The notes under the pieces: model-generated
The model's database searches: none
What the model was told of the DNA's origin: nothing
Seen by the model: the letters and a program-made list of their open reading frames with translations, nothing else
Assembly (NCBI GenBank): GCA_020446945.1
Contig: JAGRDS010000010.1
Coordinates: 1 to 64,000, forward strand
Reading direction: 5' to 3'
Source: Parvularculaceae bacterium
Lineage (GTDB): Bacteria > Pseudomonadota > Alphaproteobacteria > Caulobacterales > Parvularculaceae
Length of the DNA stretch: 64,000 nucleotides
Part shown: in pieces, positions 35,910 through 44,661 of the stretch
Position numbering within the stretch: the stretch's first letter is position 1
How the letters are laid out: every line of letters begins with the position of its first letter
Position numbers and translations under genes: made by a program

Positions 35910-36761
35910 TTACGCCGCTGTCCCGACAAGCGTTCGCCAAAGCTCATCGGCGGTCGAGATAATCCGCGATGCGGTTGAATAGGCGCGCTGCGTCGCGATG
36001 AGCGTTGAAAACTCCTGGCCGATATCTACGGTCGAGATTTCGAGCGCAGAACCTTCTATAGCGCCGGCGCCGTCGGCCTGCGCCGCAAGCAGCCGCGCGT
36101 CGCCGGAAAGCGTCGTGTTGCGAAAGGCTGAACGCCCGGCGGTCTCGAGCCCGTCCGGATTGACGAATAGCGCCAGGGGAATGCGGTAAATCGTATGCAT
36201 GGCGCCATTGGCGTAGCTCGCATTCACTGCGCCGTCCGCCGCTATCTCAACGCCGGTGAGCGCGCCGAGCGTTGAAGCGTCGACGCCGGCGGGCGCGCGA
36301 TTAAGATTTATCGTCTGCAGGCTTTGCAGGCTCGCCGACCCGCCTGCGCCGGCGCCCTGAAGATAGTATCCTGAGGAGTTGACGAGATTTCCGAACGCAT
36401 CGGCCGTAAAGTCGCCGGCGCGCGTAAACAGGAATGCGGCGTTCCCTGCGGCGTCGGGCGCGACGACGAAAAACCCTTCGCCCGAGACGGCGATGTCGGT
36501 ATCGTTATTCGTACGCGCGAGTGCGCCTTGTTCGCCGATCAGATGCCGGGAGACGGCGGCGACGCCGCCCCCGATAACGCCTGCGCCCGACGATCGGCCG
36601 AGCGCGGGCTCATTCGTCGGCAAAAGGTCTGCGAAATCGGTTCGAACGCGCTTGTAGCCGGTTGTCTGGCTGTTCGCGATGTTGCTGGAAACCGCTTCCA
36701 GCCCGGTCGAGAAGGCGGAAAGGCCGGAAAGGCCGATTGAAAAAAGGCCTGAAAAGCTCAT
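35910..36761 (-). CDS. flgE: short flagellar hook protein FlgE
   Basis: 283 residues. N-terminal D0/D1 signature GLSGLSAFSTGLEAVSSNIA with NSQTTGYKRVRTDFADL, then EQGALARTNNDTDIAVSGEG, typical of alphaproteobacterial hook proteins. The C-terminal D0 helix ends RAYSTASRIISTADELWRTL. Caulobacter FlgE is 591 and E. coli FlgE 402 residues, so this protein lacks most of the outer hook domains and is nearer the size of rod proteins FlgF/FlgG. The place behind fliK-flgD argues for the hook, not the rod. It abuts flgD. Confidence 0.8.
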   Translation of the reverse strand: MSFSGLFSIGLSGLSAFSTGLEAVSSNIANSQTTGYKRVRTDFADLLPTNEPALGRSSGAGVIGGGVAAVSRHLIGEQGALARTNNDTDIAVSGEGFFVVAPDAAGNAAFLFTRAGDFTADAFGNLVNSSGYYLQGAGAGGSASLQSLQTINLNRAPAGVDASTLGALTGVEIAADGAVNASYANGAMHTIYRIPLALFVNPDGLETAGRSAFRNTTLSGDARLLAAQADGAGAIEGSALEISTVDIGQEFSTLIATQRAYSTASRIISTADELWRTLVGTAA

Positions 36762-37424
36762 TTATTTCTCCTCGCCGGCGATGACGCGGCTGACATCGGA
36801 TAGCGCAATGGCGCCGGCGTCCGTTTCAAGCGCAGGGCCCGAGGCGGAAAAACCGACGCCGGTTACGCGCGAATGCGATTGAATCTCGAACGGCGCTTTC
36901 GCCCCGGTCCCGTCTTTGGCCTGGACTAGCAACTGATAGACGCCGTCCGGGGCGCGCGCGCCGTCCGCCAGTTCGCCGTTCCAGTTGAAATGATGGGCGC
37001 CTGCGCGCGGATCTCCGGCGAAACTCGCGACCGGGCGCCCCTTATCGTCGACGATGACGAGGCTGGCGGAGGTCGCTCCGTCCGGAAGGGTGTATGTCCA
37101 GCTTGCGCCGCCCCCGCGAATGGCGGCCTTGTCGCTGTCAGCGACAATCGTTTTGCCGATCATGGCGAGCGCGCCGTCGCGATCGGCGGCGGCCTGCAGG
37201 CCGATCAATGTCTCCAGATGCTTGTTCGTCTGTATGGTTTGCTCGACCGACGCGAACTGAACGAGTTGCGAGGTGAATTTCTCCGTATCGAGCGGATCGA
37301 GCGGGTCCTGATTTCTTAGCTGCGTCGTCAGCAGCGTCAGGAAGGAATCAAGATTGCCGGTCAGTTGCGACAAGGCGCCGGTGGAGGGGGAGCTGGGCGA
37401 TGATTGTAGTGCGGAAATTTCCAT
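36762..37424 (-). CDS. flgD: flagellar hook assembly protein FlgD
   Basis: 220 residues. The N-terminal FlgD motif is clear: FLTLLTTQLRNQDPLDPLD with FTSQLVQFASVEQ, followed by a Tudor/Fn3-like C-terminal domain (GAHHFNWNGELADGARAPDG). FlgD caps the growing hook and guides FlgE. ATG 37424 begins the conserved protein; an in-frame extension into the fliK region is Arg/Ser-rich and non-coding in character. It is between fliK (13-base gap) and flgE (no gap). Confidence 0.95.
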   Translation of the reverse strand: MEISALQSSPSSPSTGALSQLTGNLDSFLTLLTTQLRNQDPLDPLDTEKFTSQLVQFASVEQTIQTNKHLETLIGLQAAADRDGALAMIGKTIVADSDKAAIRGGGASWTYTLPDGATSASLVIVDDKGRPVASFAGDPRAGAHHFNWNGELADGARAPDGVYQLLVQAKDGTGAKAPFEIQSHSRVTGVGFSASGPALETDAGAIALSDVSRVIAGEEK

Positions 37425-37437
37425 GTTGTTTCTCGTT

Positions 37438-38322
37438 TCAGATACGGATATCGAGCGCGCCGGCGGACCATGGGGCGAAGTATTGCGGCGTGTCGTAGCG
37501 CGAGGGCGCCTCGGCGCCGGCGAATGCGCCCGGCGCATCCGTTTCGGAAGGCTGCGCGGTCTCGCGGAAGGCGAAGGTGAAGTCACCCGAGCCGAATTCC
37601 AGGCCGGCCTGGTGAAGCGCGGTGCGCAGCGCCTGCTCGTCGCGGGAGAATAGGTCGAACGCGGATTGATTATCGAATGTGAGAGATAAAACCGCCTTTC
37701 CGTCGTCATTGACGGTCAGGCGGCCCTCGACGCGACCAAGGTCCGGCGGATCGAGACGCAGGTCGAAGACGCTCGTCTTTTCGAGGCGGCGCGCGAGAAC
37801 TTCGGCGAACGCTTCCTTAAGCGCGGGCGGGGCCTGTGCGATGCGCGGCGCCTTCGCCTGTTCCGTTTTCGCCTTGATCGCCGATTCAGTGCGTAAAGCC
37901 GGCGCATCGACGGCTTTCGCCTGCGCCGGCGGCGTCTGCGCGGCCTGGCCGGGCGTGACGGATGCAACGTTTGCGGAGGCGGGCGCGGCGTTTGCGCTCT
38001 CTGGCGTGCGCTCGGAGGGCGTTTTTTCGGCGGCGGCGTAGTCGGCTGATCCAGCCGTCTCCGGCGCATTTTCCGGTTGCGACGCTTTTTGTTGATCGGA
38101 GGATTGCGCGCGCGCGGTATCGCGCGATGTTTGCGCCGATTGCGCGTTGCGCGTCTGGTCCGGACGCGCGCCATGCGCTTCAAGCGATTGCGCCGCGCCG
38201 CGCTCCAGCGACGCCGACGCCAGTGCGTAGGAAAATGCGTCGCCGCCTTCGCGTCCGCTGTTCGCCGACGAGCGCGCGCGCGCAGGCGTCGATGGACCAT
38301 GTGAAGCGACGATATCCGTCAC
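37438..38322 (-). CDS. fliK: flagellar hook-length control protein FliK
   Basis: 294 residues. A long Ala/Pro/Gln/Ser-rich disordered ruler (about 10-185) precedes the folded C-terminal switch domain with FDLRLDPPDLGRVEGRL and LRTALHQAGLEF. FliK measures hook length and switches export to filament proteins. GTG 38322 is chosen: AAGAGG precedes it, and the sigma-54 promoter at 38352-38367 predicts a transcript start near 38342, which rules out ATG 38346 and anything upstream. First gene of fliK-flgD-flgE. Confidence 0.88.
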   Translation of the reverse strand: MTDIVASHGPSTPARARSSANSGREGGDAFSYALASASLERGAAQSLEAHGARPDQTRNAQSAQTSRDTARAQSSDQQKASQPENAPETAGSADYAAAEKTPSERTPESANAAPASANVASVTPGQAAQTPPAQAKAVDAPALRTESAIKAKTEQAKAPRIAQAPPALKEAFAEVLARRLEKTSVFDLRLDPPDLGRVEGRLTVNDDGKAVLSLTFDNQSAFDLFSRDEQALRTALHQAGLEFGSGDFTFAFRETAQPSETDAPGAFAGAEAPSRYDTPQYFAPWSAGALDIRI

Positions 38323-38351
38323 GAAAGACCTCTTGTTCGTGCGCATGTATT

Positions 38352-38367
38352 GGCAAAAGAAGGGCCA
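38352..38367 (-). promoter_or_regulatory. sigma-54 promoter of fliK-flgD-flgE
   Basis: On the minus strand TGGCCCTTCTTTTGCC carries GG-N10-GC with TGGC and TTGC boxes, close to the sigma-54 consensus TGGCACG-N4-TTGCW. The expected start of transcription is near 38342, 20 bases before GTG 38322. Confidence 0.72.
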
Positions 38368-38402
38368 AGGGCGCGAATGGCGCGTTTGCAAGGCGATCAT
38401 GC

Positions 38403-38416
38403 TTAAGCGCGCTTAA
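38403..38416. promoter_or_regulatory. palindrome TTAAGCGCGCTTAA
   Basis: A perfect 14-bp dyad between the two divergent sigma-54 promoters. Its TTAA pair is spaced by six, not seven, so it is not a standard CtrA box. It could be an activator or IHF-adjacent site; nothing in the sequence decides. Confidence 0.4.
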
Positions 38417-38490
38417 CGTTTTTGCGTCAGAGGAAAAATCAGCCTGCAGAATTTTCCGCAGGCGGCGATACTTGCCGGGCGCGCGGCGAC

Positions 38491-38506
38491 TGGTTCGCCC
38501 TTTGCA
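38491..38506 (+). promoter_or_regulatory. sigma-54 promoter of flgK-flgL
   Basis: TGGTTCGCCCTTTGCA carries GG-N10-GC with TGG, CG and TTGCA in the consensus places. Transcription would start near 38516 and give a leader of about 140 bases before flgK. Confidence 0.7.
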
Positions 38507-38618
38507 ATTTTTCGCCTGCAAAAAAAGCGTGAGCATCACAACGATGACGGAAAGCGCCATTTTACAGGGTTATTTGAGGCCCGCCGCTGCAGATCGTGCA
38601 ATCGGCGCCGGGTCGATT

Positions 38619-38633
38619 TTGCCGGCCCGGCAA
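38619..38633 (+). promoter_or_regulatory. dyad TTGCCGG-C-CCGGCAA in the flgK leader
   Basis: A 15-bp odd palindrome 27 bases before the flgK start and about 100 bases after the predicted transcript start. It shares its CCGGCAA half with the fliF upstream dyad. It may be an FlbD-type enhancer acting from downstream, or an mRNA hairpin near the ribosome site. Confidence 0.45.
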
Positions 38634-38659
38634 TTATTTCCGGCGGTCAGGAGCGCGTC

Positions 38660-40018
38660 ATGAGCCTTTATGTCGCGTTAAACACGGCCGTCTCTGGCCT
38701 TTTCGCGAACCAGCGCGCAATCGCTGCGACGTCGGAAAATATCGCCAACGTCAATACGCCGAATTTCGCGCGGCGCGAGGCGCATTTTTATTCCGACGCG
38801 ATCCCGAACCAGTTTTCCGGCGTTGATGTCGATATCGCACGTGCGGCCGTCGACCGGTTTTTGCAGACCGCGACCTATGGCGGCAATGCGGATGAAGCCG
38901 CCTCGACCGCGATCGCCGACGCCTTGTCGCGGGTCGAAGCCTCTCTCGGCGCGCCAGGCGACAATATCTCATACGCCAACAAGCTCGATGAAGCTTTCGC
39001 ATCGTTGACGCAGCTTTCGGCCAATCCTTCGTCGACGGCGGCGAAAGCCGATGCGCTGTCCGCGTTACAGGCCGCCTTCGACGCGTTCGCGCGGACACGC
39101 GCGGCGATTGGCGATGAAAGCGCATCCTCTCTCGGCCGTCTCAACGAGGGCGTTGCGCGCGTCAATGCGCTTCTCGGCGAAATCTATCATCTCAACCAGG
39201 TCGTTCAGGACAGCAACGGCGCCGCCGATCTGATCGATCAGAGGTTATCGGAACTTTCGCGCTACCTTTCGATTGATGTCACGCGCAGCGAGGATGGCCG
39301 CGTCGAAGTTTCAACCGCAGGCGGCGCGGCGCTTGTCGATTCGGCCGGGTACAGCGCGCTCGGCGTGAGCGCGGGTCCGCCGACGGCCATATCCCTGTCA
39401 TCCGTCGATCCCGAAACCGGCGCGTCGGCGCAAAGCGCCGCCGATATCGCGGCCTTGATCGGTCCCGGCGGAGAAATCGGCGGCCTCATTACGCTGCGAA
39501 ATACAGAACTGCCGCAATTGCAGGCGCTGGTCGAAACGACGGCGCGCGCCGTCGCGGCGCAGCTCAATAACGTCTACGCCGGCAATGTCGCGACGGGCGC
39601 GACGGCGCCCGGCGGCGGCGGTCTTATCCATGAAGCGAACGGCGTCTTTTTTGTCGATCCCGCGCTTATCGCCGATCCTTCCGGTTTTGCGATCGCGCGC
39701 CCGGCGGGCGGCGCGAGCGCCGGCGCCAACGACGGTTCTGGCGCAGTCCTTCTCGCCGGCGTCGCGACCAGCCTTGAAGCGCGCGCTGTCGTTGATTCTA
39801 TCGCATCGATCGGGTCCGCCGCCCGCAACGCCGAACTTTCCGCAACGTCGAACAAGGCGATTGCGGCGGACCTCAATGCGCGCGCCAGCGCAGATTCCGG
39901 CGTCAATCTCGACGAGGAATTGTCAAACCTTATTTTGTACCAGCGCGCTTACGGTGCGAATGCGCGCGTCATCTCCGCCGTCGACGAGCTGTGGCGGTCC
40001 CTGCTGCAGATCATTTAA
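38660..40018 (+). CDS. flgK: flagellar hook-filament junction protein FlgK (HAP1)
   Basis: 452 residues. The N-terminal rod/hook signature ALNTAVSGLFANQRAIAAT with ENIANVNTPNFARRE and the C-terminal LILYQRAYGANARVISAVDE mark FlgK. It lies between hook and filament. ATG 38660 has AGGAG eight bases upstream. Its last helix (DELWRSLL) closely resembles that of the short FlgE (DELWRTLV), which suggests the terminal D0 helices of the two have stayed alike. It is followed by flgL after nine bases. Confidence 0.95.
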   Translation: MSLYVALNTAVSGLFANQRAIAATSENIANVNTPNFARREAHFYSDAIPNQFSGVDVDIARAAVDRFLQTATYGGNADEAASTAIADALSRVEASLGAPGDNISYANKLDEAFASLTQLSANPSSTAAKADALSALQAAFDAFARTRAAIGDESASSLGRLNEGVARVNALLGEIYHLNQVVQDSNGAADLIDQRLSELSRYLSIDVTRSEDGRVEVSTAGGAALVDSAGYSALGVSAGPPTAISLSSVDPETGASAQSAADIAALIGPGGEIGGLITLRNTELPQLQALVETTARAVAAQLNNVYAGNVATGATAPGGGGLIHEANGVFFVDPALIADPSGFAIARPAGGASAGANDGSGAVLLAGVATSLEARAVVDSIASIGSAARNAELSATSNKAIAADLNARASADSGVNLDEELSNLILYQRAYGANARVISAVDELWRSLLQII

Positions 40019-40027
40019 AGGCGCGCC

Positions 40028-40945
40028 ATGACCCGCATATCCGATATCGGCTTCCAGCAAATTCTCCTCAACAGCTTCCAGCGCGCGCAGGCGGGCGCCC
40101 AGACGCGCCAGATCCAGCTTTCGAGCGGCAAGATCTCCGATCGTTACAGCGGCGTCGGAATCGCGACCGGGCAACTGCTTTCGTCTGAAGGCCTCATCAT
40201 GCGCGCGACGGCGTATGAGAAATCGGCGGCTGTCGCCGCATCGCGCCTTCAAACGCAGGAGGCTGCGCTGTCGTCCATCGCCGATAGCGTCGCCGCGCTG
40301 CGTGAGCAATTCGTCGTGACGATCGCCACCGGCGGGGCTGAACTTCTGGCGCCCAATATCGCCGCCGAGGCGCAGCGCATCATCGGCGCGCTCAACACCG
40401 AGCTTGGCGGCGTTTACGTCTTCGGCGGCGTAAACGGATCTGTCCCGCCGGTGACGGCGGCCTCCATCAGTGATATCGGCGCGGCGGCGAATACCGATGC
40501 GCTGTTTATCGACGCCGCGCGCCAGCGCCTTTCCGTCGAGGAGGGAACGACAATTGACGGTGGTGCGACCGCGCGCGAAATCGCCTCCGATCTTTTTGCG
40601 AAACTGAAAGAACTGGCGAACGCGCCGGCGTCGCTCGGCCCGTTTTCCGGTCCCCTGACACAGGCCCAGCAAACATTCCTGTCGCAAAAGATCGCGGAAC
40701 TCGACGCGATTTCGGACAGTCTTTATTCCGAACTTGGTCTGAACGGGCTTTCGCAGGGACAGACGGAGGATGCGCGCGCACGGAACGTTCAGCGCCGCGA
40801 TCTTGCGGAGATTACGGCGTCGAAACTGGAGGACGCCGATCTCGCCGAAGTCGTCGCGCAACTCAACCAGGACAGGATCGCGATTGAAGCGGCCGCACAG
40901 GCGCTTTCGCAGGCGAGCGAGTTATCGCTTTTGAACTTCCTCTAA
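40028..40945 (+). CDS. flgL: flagellar hook-filament junction protein FlgL (HAP3)
   Basis: 305 residues. Flagellin-like N- and C-terminal helices: IGFQQILLNSFQRAQAGAQ with QIQLSSGKISDRYSG near the start, and the late VAQLNQDRIAIEAAAQALSQ. This is the FlgL pattern, joining FlgK to flagellin. It is the second gene of flgKL. Its stop overlaps the convergent sulfotransferase stop by four bases. No flagellin gene is in the window. Confidence 0.93.
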   Translation: MTRISDIGFQQILLNSFQRAQAGAQTRQIQLSSGKISDRYSGVGIATGQLLSSEGLIMRATAYEKSAAVAASRLQTQEAALSSIADSVAALREQFVVTIATGGAELLAPNIAAEAQRIIGALNTELGGVYVFGGVNGSVPPVTAASISDIGAAANTDALFIDAARQRLSVEEGTTIDGGATAREIASDLFAKLKELANAPASLGPFSGPLTQAQQTFLSQKIAELDAISDSLYSELGLNGLSQGQTEDARARNVQRRDLAEITASKLEDADLAEVVAQLNQDRIAIEAAAQALSQASELSLLNFL

Positions 40946-42561
40946 TCCGCGTCGTAGCCGAATTTTTCGACCCACGGCGCCAGGACCGGCAAAGCGCTCG
41001 CCATACCGTCGCGATAGTTTCGCCATTTTCCGATTGAAGTGGCGTACGGTTTTTGAATCACCTGGCGCAGGCTCGGCGTATTGACGGCGCGCCGTTTGGC
41101 TGTTTCGCGATAATCGCGAACGCTGTCATCCCATTCAACACCCAGAAAATTCAGCACCGCGGCGACTTCAGCGTCAAAATTTTCTACAACGCGCTCATAC
41201 CGGACTTCGTGGAAAACGAGGTTCGATTTCCTGCGCGTCAATTCCCCGATGGTCATGACCTTGTCGTAAAACACGGCTGAGGTTTGCATGTCGAGGAAAT
41301 ACGCCATCCCGACATTCAACTGGAAATACTGCTGGAACGCGCTCATGACGCAATCGCGCGGATCGCGGAGGGCGAAAATGATCCGCGCTTCGGGAAACAG
41401 TCTTGCGATCAGCGGCAATTGCGCGGTGTTCAACGGCGCCTTGTCGATGATGAGCGGCCGGGCGATGTCATCCTTCAACACAGCCTCGGCCCGGCGCCAG
41501 TAAGCGTTCCGATAGGCGTTGATCTGCGCGTCGGAAAGGGCGCCGATCCGGTCAAGTTCGCCGTCCGCGATCACGAGATCGCGCGAGGCGTCGACGAAAT
41601 GGTCGTGTTCCTCCATTACTGCGATGTCGGGATGGGAGGACAATATCTGATCGAGCCAGGTGGTTCCTGAACGCACGAACCCGACCAGAAACACGGGCGC
41701 GGCGCCGGAAAGAATACGCGGCGCCGACCAGAAGCTCATATCCGCTTGCTCCAGATAACTTGTCAGTCGCTCCAGATTTTTTTGATGCAGAACGCTCGGC
41801 GTGGTGCGCGCGATGTCGGGTTCAATGGATTTTTGCAGCCGGTTCGCCTGCGAGAATGCTGCGAACGCTTCGTCGAAACGTCCAAGGCGTTCGAAGGAAA
41901 CGCCGGCGATATGATTGAGGCGCGCGCGCACGCCGGTGTTGATCTGATCGCCGGCGAGGAGCGGGCGCACGATATCGAGAACCTTTCCGAACTCCATGTC
42001 GCGCAGCCGGATATCGGCGAGGGAAATCTGGACTGCGACATCGCGCGGATCGCGCTTGAACGCCGTTTCGGCGAGCTCGCGCGCGCGCGCCATATCGTGG
42101 ATCGTTTCGAAATGCTTCGCTGCGCGGGCCTGTACGCGCGCCGAGTCGGGTTCCGCCGACAGGGCGCGTTCAAATGCCTGTGTCGCTTCGTTCTTGTTGT
42201 CGGACTGGTAAAGCGTCTCGCCCAGCATACACCAGGCCTCGCCGTATTTCGGGTTGATGCGAACCGCCGATTCCAGCGCCCGCCGCGCGGCCGGGTTATC
42301 CCCGCGTTCCTTGTGCAAAAGGCCAAGCCAGAAAAGGAGCGCCGGCTGGTCCGGCTCTATCGCATTCGCAGCCTGAAACGCCTGCAGGGCCTCGCTGCTG
42401 CGACCTTGCCGGAAAGCGGCGTAGCCGAGGATCTGATAGGCGTGGACGTCGCGCCGGTTGCGGGCGAGAAGCGCGCGGGCGATCGAATTCGCCCCTGCGT
42501 AGTCGCCGGCGTCGGCGGCGGCCAGCCCCGCCTGGAACGGATTTTGTGTCGATCGGCTCAT
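40942..42561 (-). CDS. TPR-repeat sulfotransferase
   Basis: 539 residues. The first 250 residues are six or more tetratricopeptide repeats (for example [38 protein letters not shown]). The C-terminal half is a sulfotransferase: PAPS 5'-phosphosulfate loop [15 protein letters not shown] and 3'-phosphate loop [14 protein letters not shown]. Such fusions transfer sulfate, probably to protein or glycan acceptors held by the repeats; the acceptor here is unknown. It lies next to flgL, so a link to flagellar glycan or protein modification is possible but unproven. Confidence 0.9.
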   Translation of the reverse strand: MSRSTQNPFQAGLAAADAGDYAGANSIARALLARNRRDVHAYQILGYAAFRQGRSSEALQAFQAANAIEPDQPALLFWLGLLHKERGDNPAARRALESAVRINPKYGEAWCMLGETLYQSDNKNEATQAFERALSAEPDSARVQARAAKHFETIHDMARARELAETAFKRDPRDVAVQISLADIRLRDMEFGKVLDIVRPLLAGDQINTGVRARLNHIAGVSFERLGRFDEAFAAFSQANRLQKSIEPDIARTTPSVLHQKNLERLTSYLEQADMSFWSAPRILSGAAPVFLVGFVRSGTTWLDQILSSHPDIAVMEEHDHFVDASRDLVIADGELDRIGALSDAQINAYRNAYWRRAEAVLKDDIARPLIIDKAPLNTAQLPLIARLFPEARIIFALRDPRDCVMSAFQQYFQLNVGMAYFLDMQTSAVFYDKVMTIGELTRRKSNLVFHEVRYERVVENFDAEVAAVLNFLGVEWDDSVRDYRETAKRRAVNTPSLRQVIQKPYATSIGKWRNYRDGMASALPVLAPWVEKFGYDAD

Positions 42562-42647
42562 TCGGCGCGCTTGTGGCGGCTCATATTCCGCCGCGCAATA
42601 GCGCCCGGCTGGATATTCGCGGTGTCGGTCCCTATGTTCCGCCCATT

Positions 42648-43820
42648 GTGACAGAGCTATTGGACATCGCGCAACTTGACGCGCCCAGGATCGACCTCGG
42701 CCTGCCGGCCGGGGCGCGGGTCGTGGTCGCCATGTCCGGGGGCGTCGACAGTTCGGTTGCGGCCGCGCTGGTCAAGCGCTCAGGCTATGATGCGGTCGGC
42801 GTGACGTTGCAGCTTTACGATCACGGGATCGCCATTCAGAAAAAAGGCGCGTGCTGCGCGGGACAGGATATTCAGGACGCGCGCAATGTCGCTGAACGCC
42901 TGAATATTCCGCATTACGTCCTCGACTACGAAGACCGCTTTTCTCAAAGCGTGATGGAAGATTTCGCCGACACCTATCTTGCGGGCGCGACGCCTATTCC
43001 CTGCGTTCGCTGCAATGAGCGGGTGAAATTTCGCGACCTGATGGATGTGGCGCGCGATCTCGGCGGCGCGGCGATGGCGACCGGTCATTACATTCGCCGC
43101 GTTGAGGGCGCGCACGGGCCAGAAATGCGCCGCGCCCATGATGCAAGCCGCGATCAGAGCTATTTTCTGTTTTCAACCTCGCGCGAACAACTCGATTTTC
43201 TGCGCTTTCCGCTGGGCGATTTGCCGAAAGACGAAGTGCGTCGCATCGCCGGCGCATTCGGTCTTGTCGTCGCCGACAAGCCGGACAGCCAGGACATCTG
43301 TTTCGTACCGGAAGGAAAATACGCCGCCATCGTCGAGCGCCTGCGCCCCGGTTCGGCTGAACCGGGAGATATCGTCCATGTCGACGGGCGATTGATGGGA
43401 ACTCATCCCGGCGTCATTCACTACACGGTCGGGCAGCGCCGCGGGCTCGGCGTTGCGACCGGCGAGCCCTTGTTCGTCGTTCGCCTCGATGCGGCGCGCC
43501 GGCGCGTTATCGTCGGCCCGCGCGAAGCGTTGCTGGTCCGGCGCATTCGGTTGAAAGAAGTCTCATGGCTCGGCGACGCGCCGCTTGAAGCGGCCGCGCG
43601 CGCGGGCGCGCAAATCGCCGTCAAAGTGCGCTCGACGCGCCCGCCGAAGCCGGCGCGCCTTGTCTGGGACGGGGCGCTGGCGGTTGAACTCGATGACGCG
43701 GAAGAAGGCGTCGCGCCGGGGCAGGCCTGCGTATTCTATTCGCCCGGCGGCGATCATGACCGCGTGCTTGGCGGCGGCTGGATCGCGGCGACGAACATTC
43801 TCGAAGGGGAGGCGGCGTAA
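42648..43820 (+). CDS. mnmA: tRNA-specific 2-thiouridylase MnmA
   Basis: 390 residues. MnmA adds sulfur to U34 of tRNAs for Lys, Glu and Gln. It has the ATP pyrophosphatase loop SGGVDSS and the two catalytic cysteines in [12 protein letters not shown] and SQDICFVP. The start is uncertain. The frame is open back to GTG 42546, overlapping the divergent sulfotransferase. GTG 42648 ([11 protein letters not shown]) is chosen to give a normal N-terminus before the ATP loop. No good ribosome site is seen for either. Confidence 0.92.
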   Translation: MTELLDIAQLDAPRIDLGLPAGARVVVAMSGGVDSSVAAALVKRSGYDAVGVTLQLYDHGIAIQKKGACCAGQDIQDARNVAERLNIPHYVLDYEDRFSQSVMEDFADTYLAGATPIPCVRCNERVKFRDLMDVARDLGGAAMATGHYIRRVEGAHGPEMRRAHDASRDQSYFLFSTSREQLDFLRFPLGDLPKDEVRRIAGAFGLVVADKPDSQDICFVPEGKYAAIVERLRPGSAEPGDIVHVDGRLMGTHPGVIHYTVGQRRGLGVATGEPLFVVRLDAARRRVIVGPREALLVRRIRLKEVSWLGDAPLEAAARAGAQIAVKVRSTRPPKPARLVWDGALAVELDDAEEGVAPGQACVFYSPGGDHDRVLGGGWIAATNILEGEAA

Positions 43821-43824
43821 GCGG

Positions 43825-44268
43825 ATGAGCCTGACGGTGCGAAAGCTTGAAGCCGGAGACGAAGCCGGCTGGCGCCGGCTCTGGGCCGGGTATCTCGCCT
43901 TTTACAGGGCCGAACTCGCCGAGGCGACGACCGCGGAAATTTTCGCCCGGCTGGTGAAGGGGGAGCCTCATTTCGCATTCGTCGCCGAGTGCGACGGCGC
44001 GCTCGCCGGATTCGTACATGCGCTTCCGCACGCCTCGACCTGGGCGCTGGAAGGCTATTGCTATCTTGAGGATCTGTTCGTTGATTCTTCGGTTCGCGGC
44101 GCCGGGATCGGCCGCGCGCTGATCGAAGCTGTCTATGAAGAGGCGGAACGGCGCGGCCTTTCCCGCGTCTACTGGCACACAGAAGAGGGCAATGCGACCG
44201 CGCGGCGGCTATATGACAGGGTTGCAACCTTGAGCGAGTTCATTCAGTACCGACATGCGAAGCATTAA
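43825..44268 (+). CDS. GNAT-family N-acetyltransferase
   Basis: 147 residues. GNAT fold: an N-terminal strand-helix LTVRKLEAGDEAGWRRLW, then YLEDLFVDSSVRGAGIGRAL, which holds the acetyl-CoA loop (Q/RxxGxG/A), and the late WHTEEGNATARRLYDRV. The substrate is unknown. ATG 43825 is four bases after the mnmA stop, with GGAGG about 13 bases upstream, so the two are co-transcribed. Confidence 0.88.
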   Translation: MSLTVRKLEAGDEAGWRRLWAGYLAFYRAELAEATTAEIFARLVKGEPHFAFVAECDGALAGFVHALPHASTWALEGYCYLEDLFVDSSVRGAGIGRALIEAVYEEAERRGLSRVYWHTEEGNATARRLYDRVATLSEFIQYRHAKH

Positions 44269-44286
44269 GAGGACAATCTCCGTTCG

Positions 44287-44655
44287 ATGGCGAAAAAGCA
44301 GTACAATTGCCTGAAATGCGTCGGCTATTGTTGCACGTATACGCATATTCCTGCGACCCGGCGCGATATCAAGCGCCTCGCGAAATATCACGGCGTTTCG
44401 GAAAAGCAGGCCGAAAGGAAATTCACCAAAAAAGGCGACAAGGAAAATCCGCGCGTGATGCGGCATGAAGCCGACAAGCATTTCGGTTCGGCGTGCATGT
44501 TCCTTGACCAGAAAAAGCGCGTTTGCACGATCTATGAAGGTCGCCCTCAGATTTGCCGCGATTTCCCCACGCAGTCGCGCTGCGGCTATTATGAATTTCT
44601 GAAATTCGAACGTGAAGTTCAGGACGACCCGAATTGGGTCGCAACGACAGACTAG
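44287..44655 (+). CDS. YkgJ-family cysteine cluster protein
   Basis: 122 residues. The N-terminal cluster C8-xx-C11-xxx-C15-C16, then CMFLD, CTIYEGRPQICRDFP and SRCGYYE, matches the YkgJ family of zinc- or iron-binding proteins. It has no proven enzyme role; members may insert or carry metal. It is in a row with the GNAT gene (18-base gap) and an FAD oxidoreductase gene. Confidence 0.9.
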   Translation: MAKKQYNCLKCVGYCCTYTHIPATRRDIKRLAKYHGVSEKQAERKFTKKGDKENPRVMRHEADKHFGSACMFLDQKKRVCTIYEGRPQICRDFPTQSRCGYYEFLKFEREVQDDPNWVATTD

Positions 44656-44661
44656 GCGCAA

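Larger units (their letters stand above)
38323..38659. promoter_or_regulatory. 337-base divergent control region between fliK and flgK
   Basis: No gene is seen here. It holds two sigma-54 promoters facing outward (38352-38367 minus, 38491-38506 plus), the perfect palindrome TTAAGCGCGCTTAA at 38403-38416 between them, a TTGCCGG half site at 38472-38478 just before the plus promoter, and an inverted pair of the same half site at 38619-38633 in the flgK leader. The arrangement fits one activator, probably the FlbD-like protein, switching both hook operons. Confidence 0.65.

Noticed and set aside
38323..38400. fliK starts at 38346 or 38400
   Set aside because: Both lie at or before the transcript start predicted by the sigma-54 promoter, and 38346 lacks a ribosome site.
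38403..38416. CtrA box at TTAAGCGCGCTTAA
   Set aside because: The TTAA pair is six bases apart, not seven. Listed only as a palindrome.
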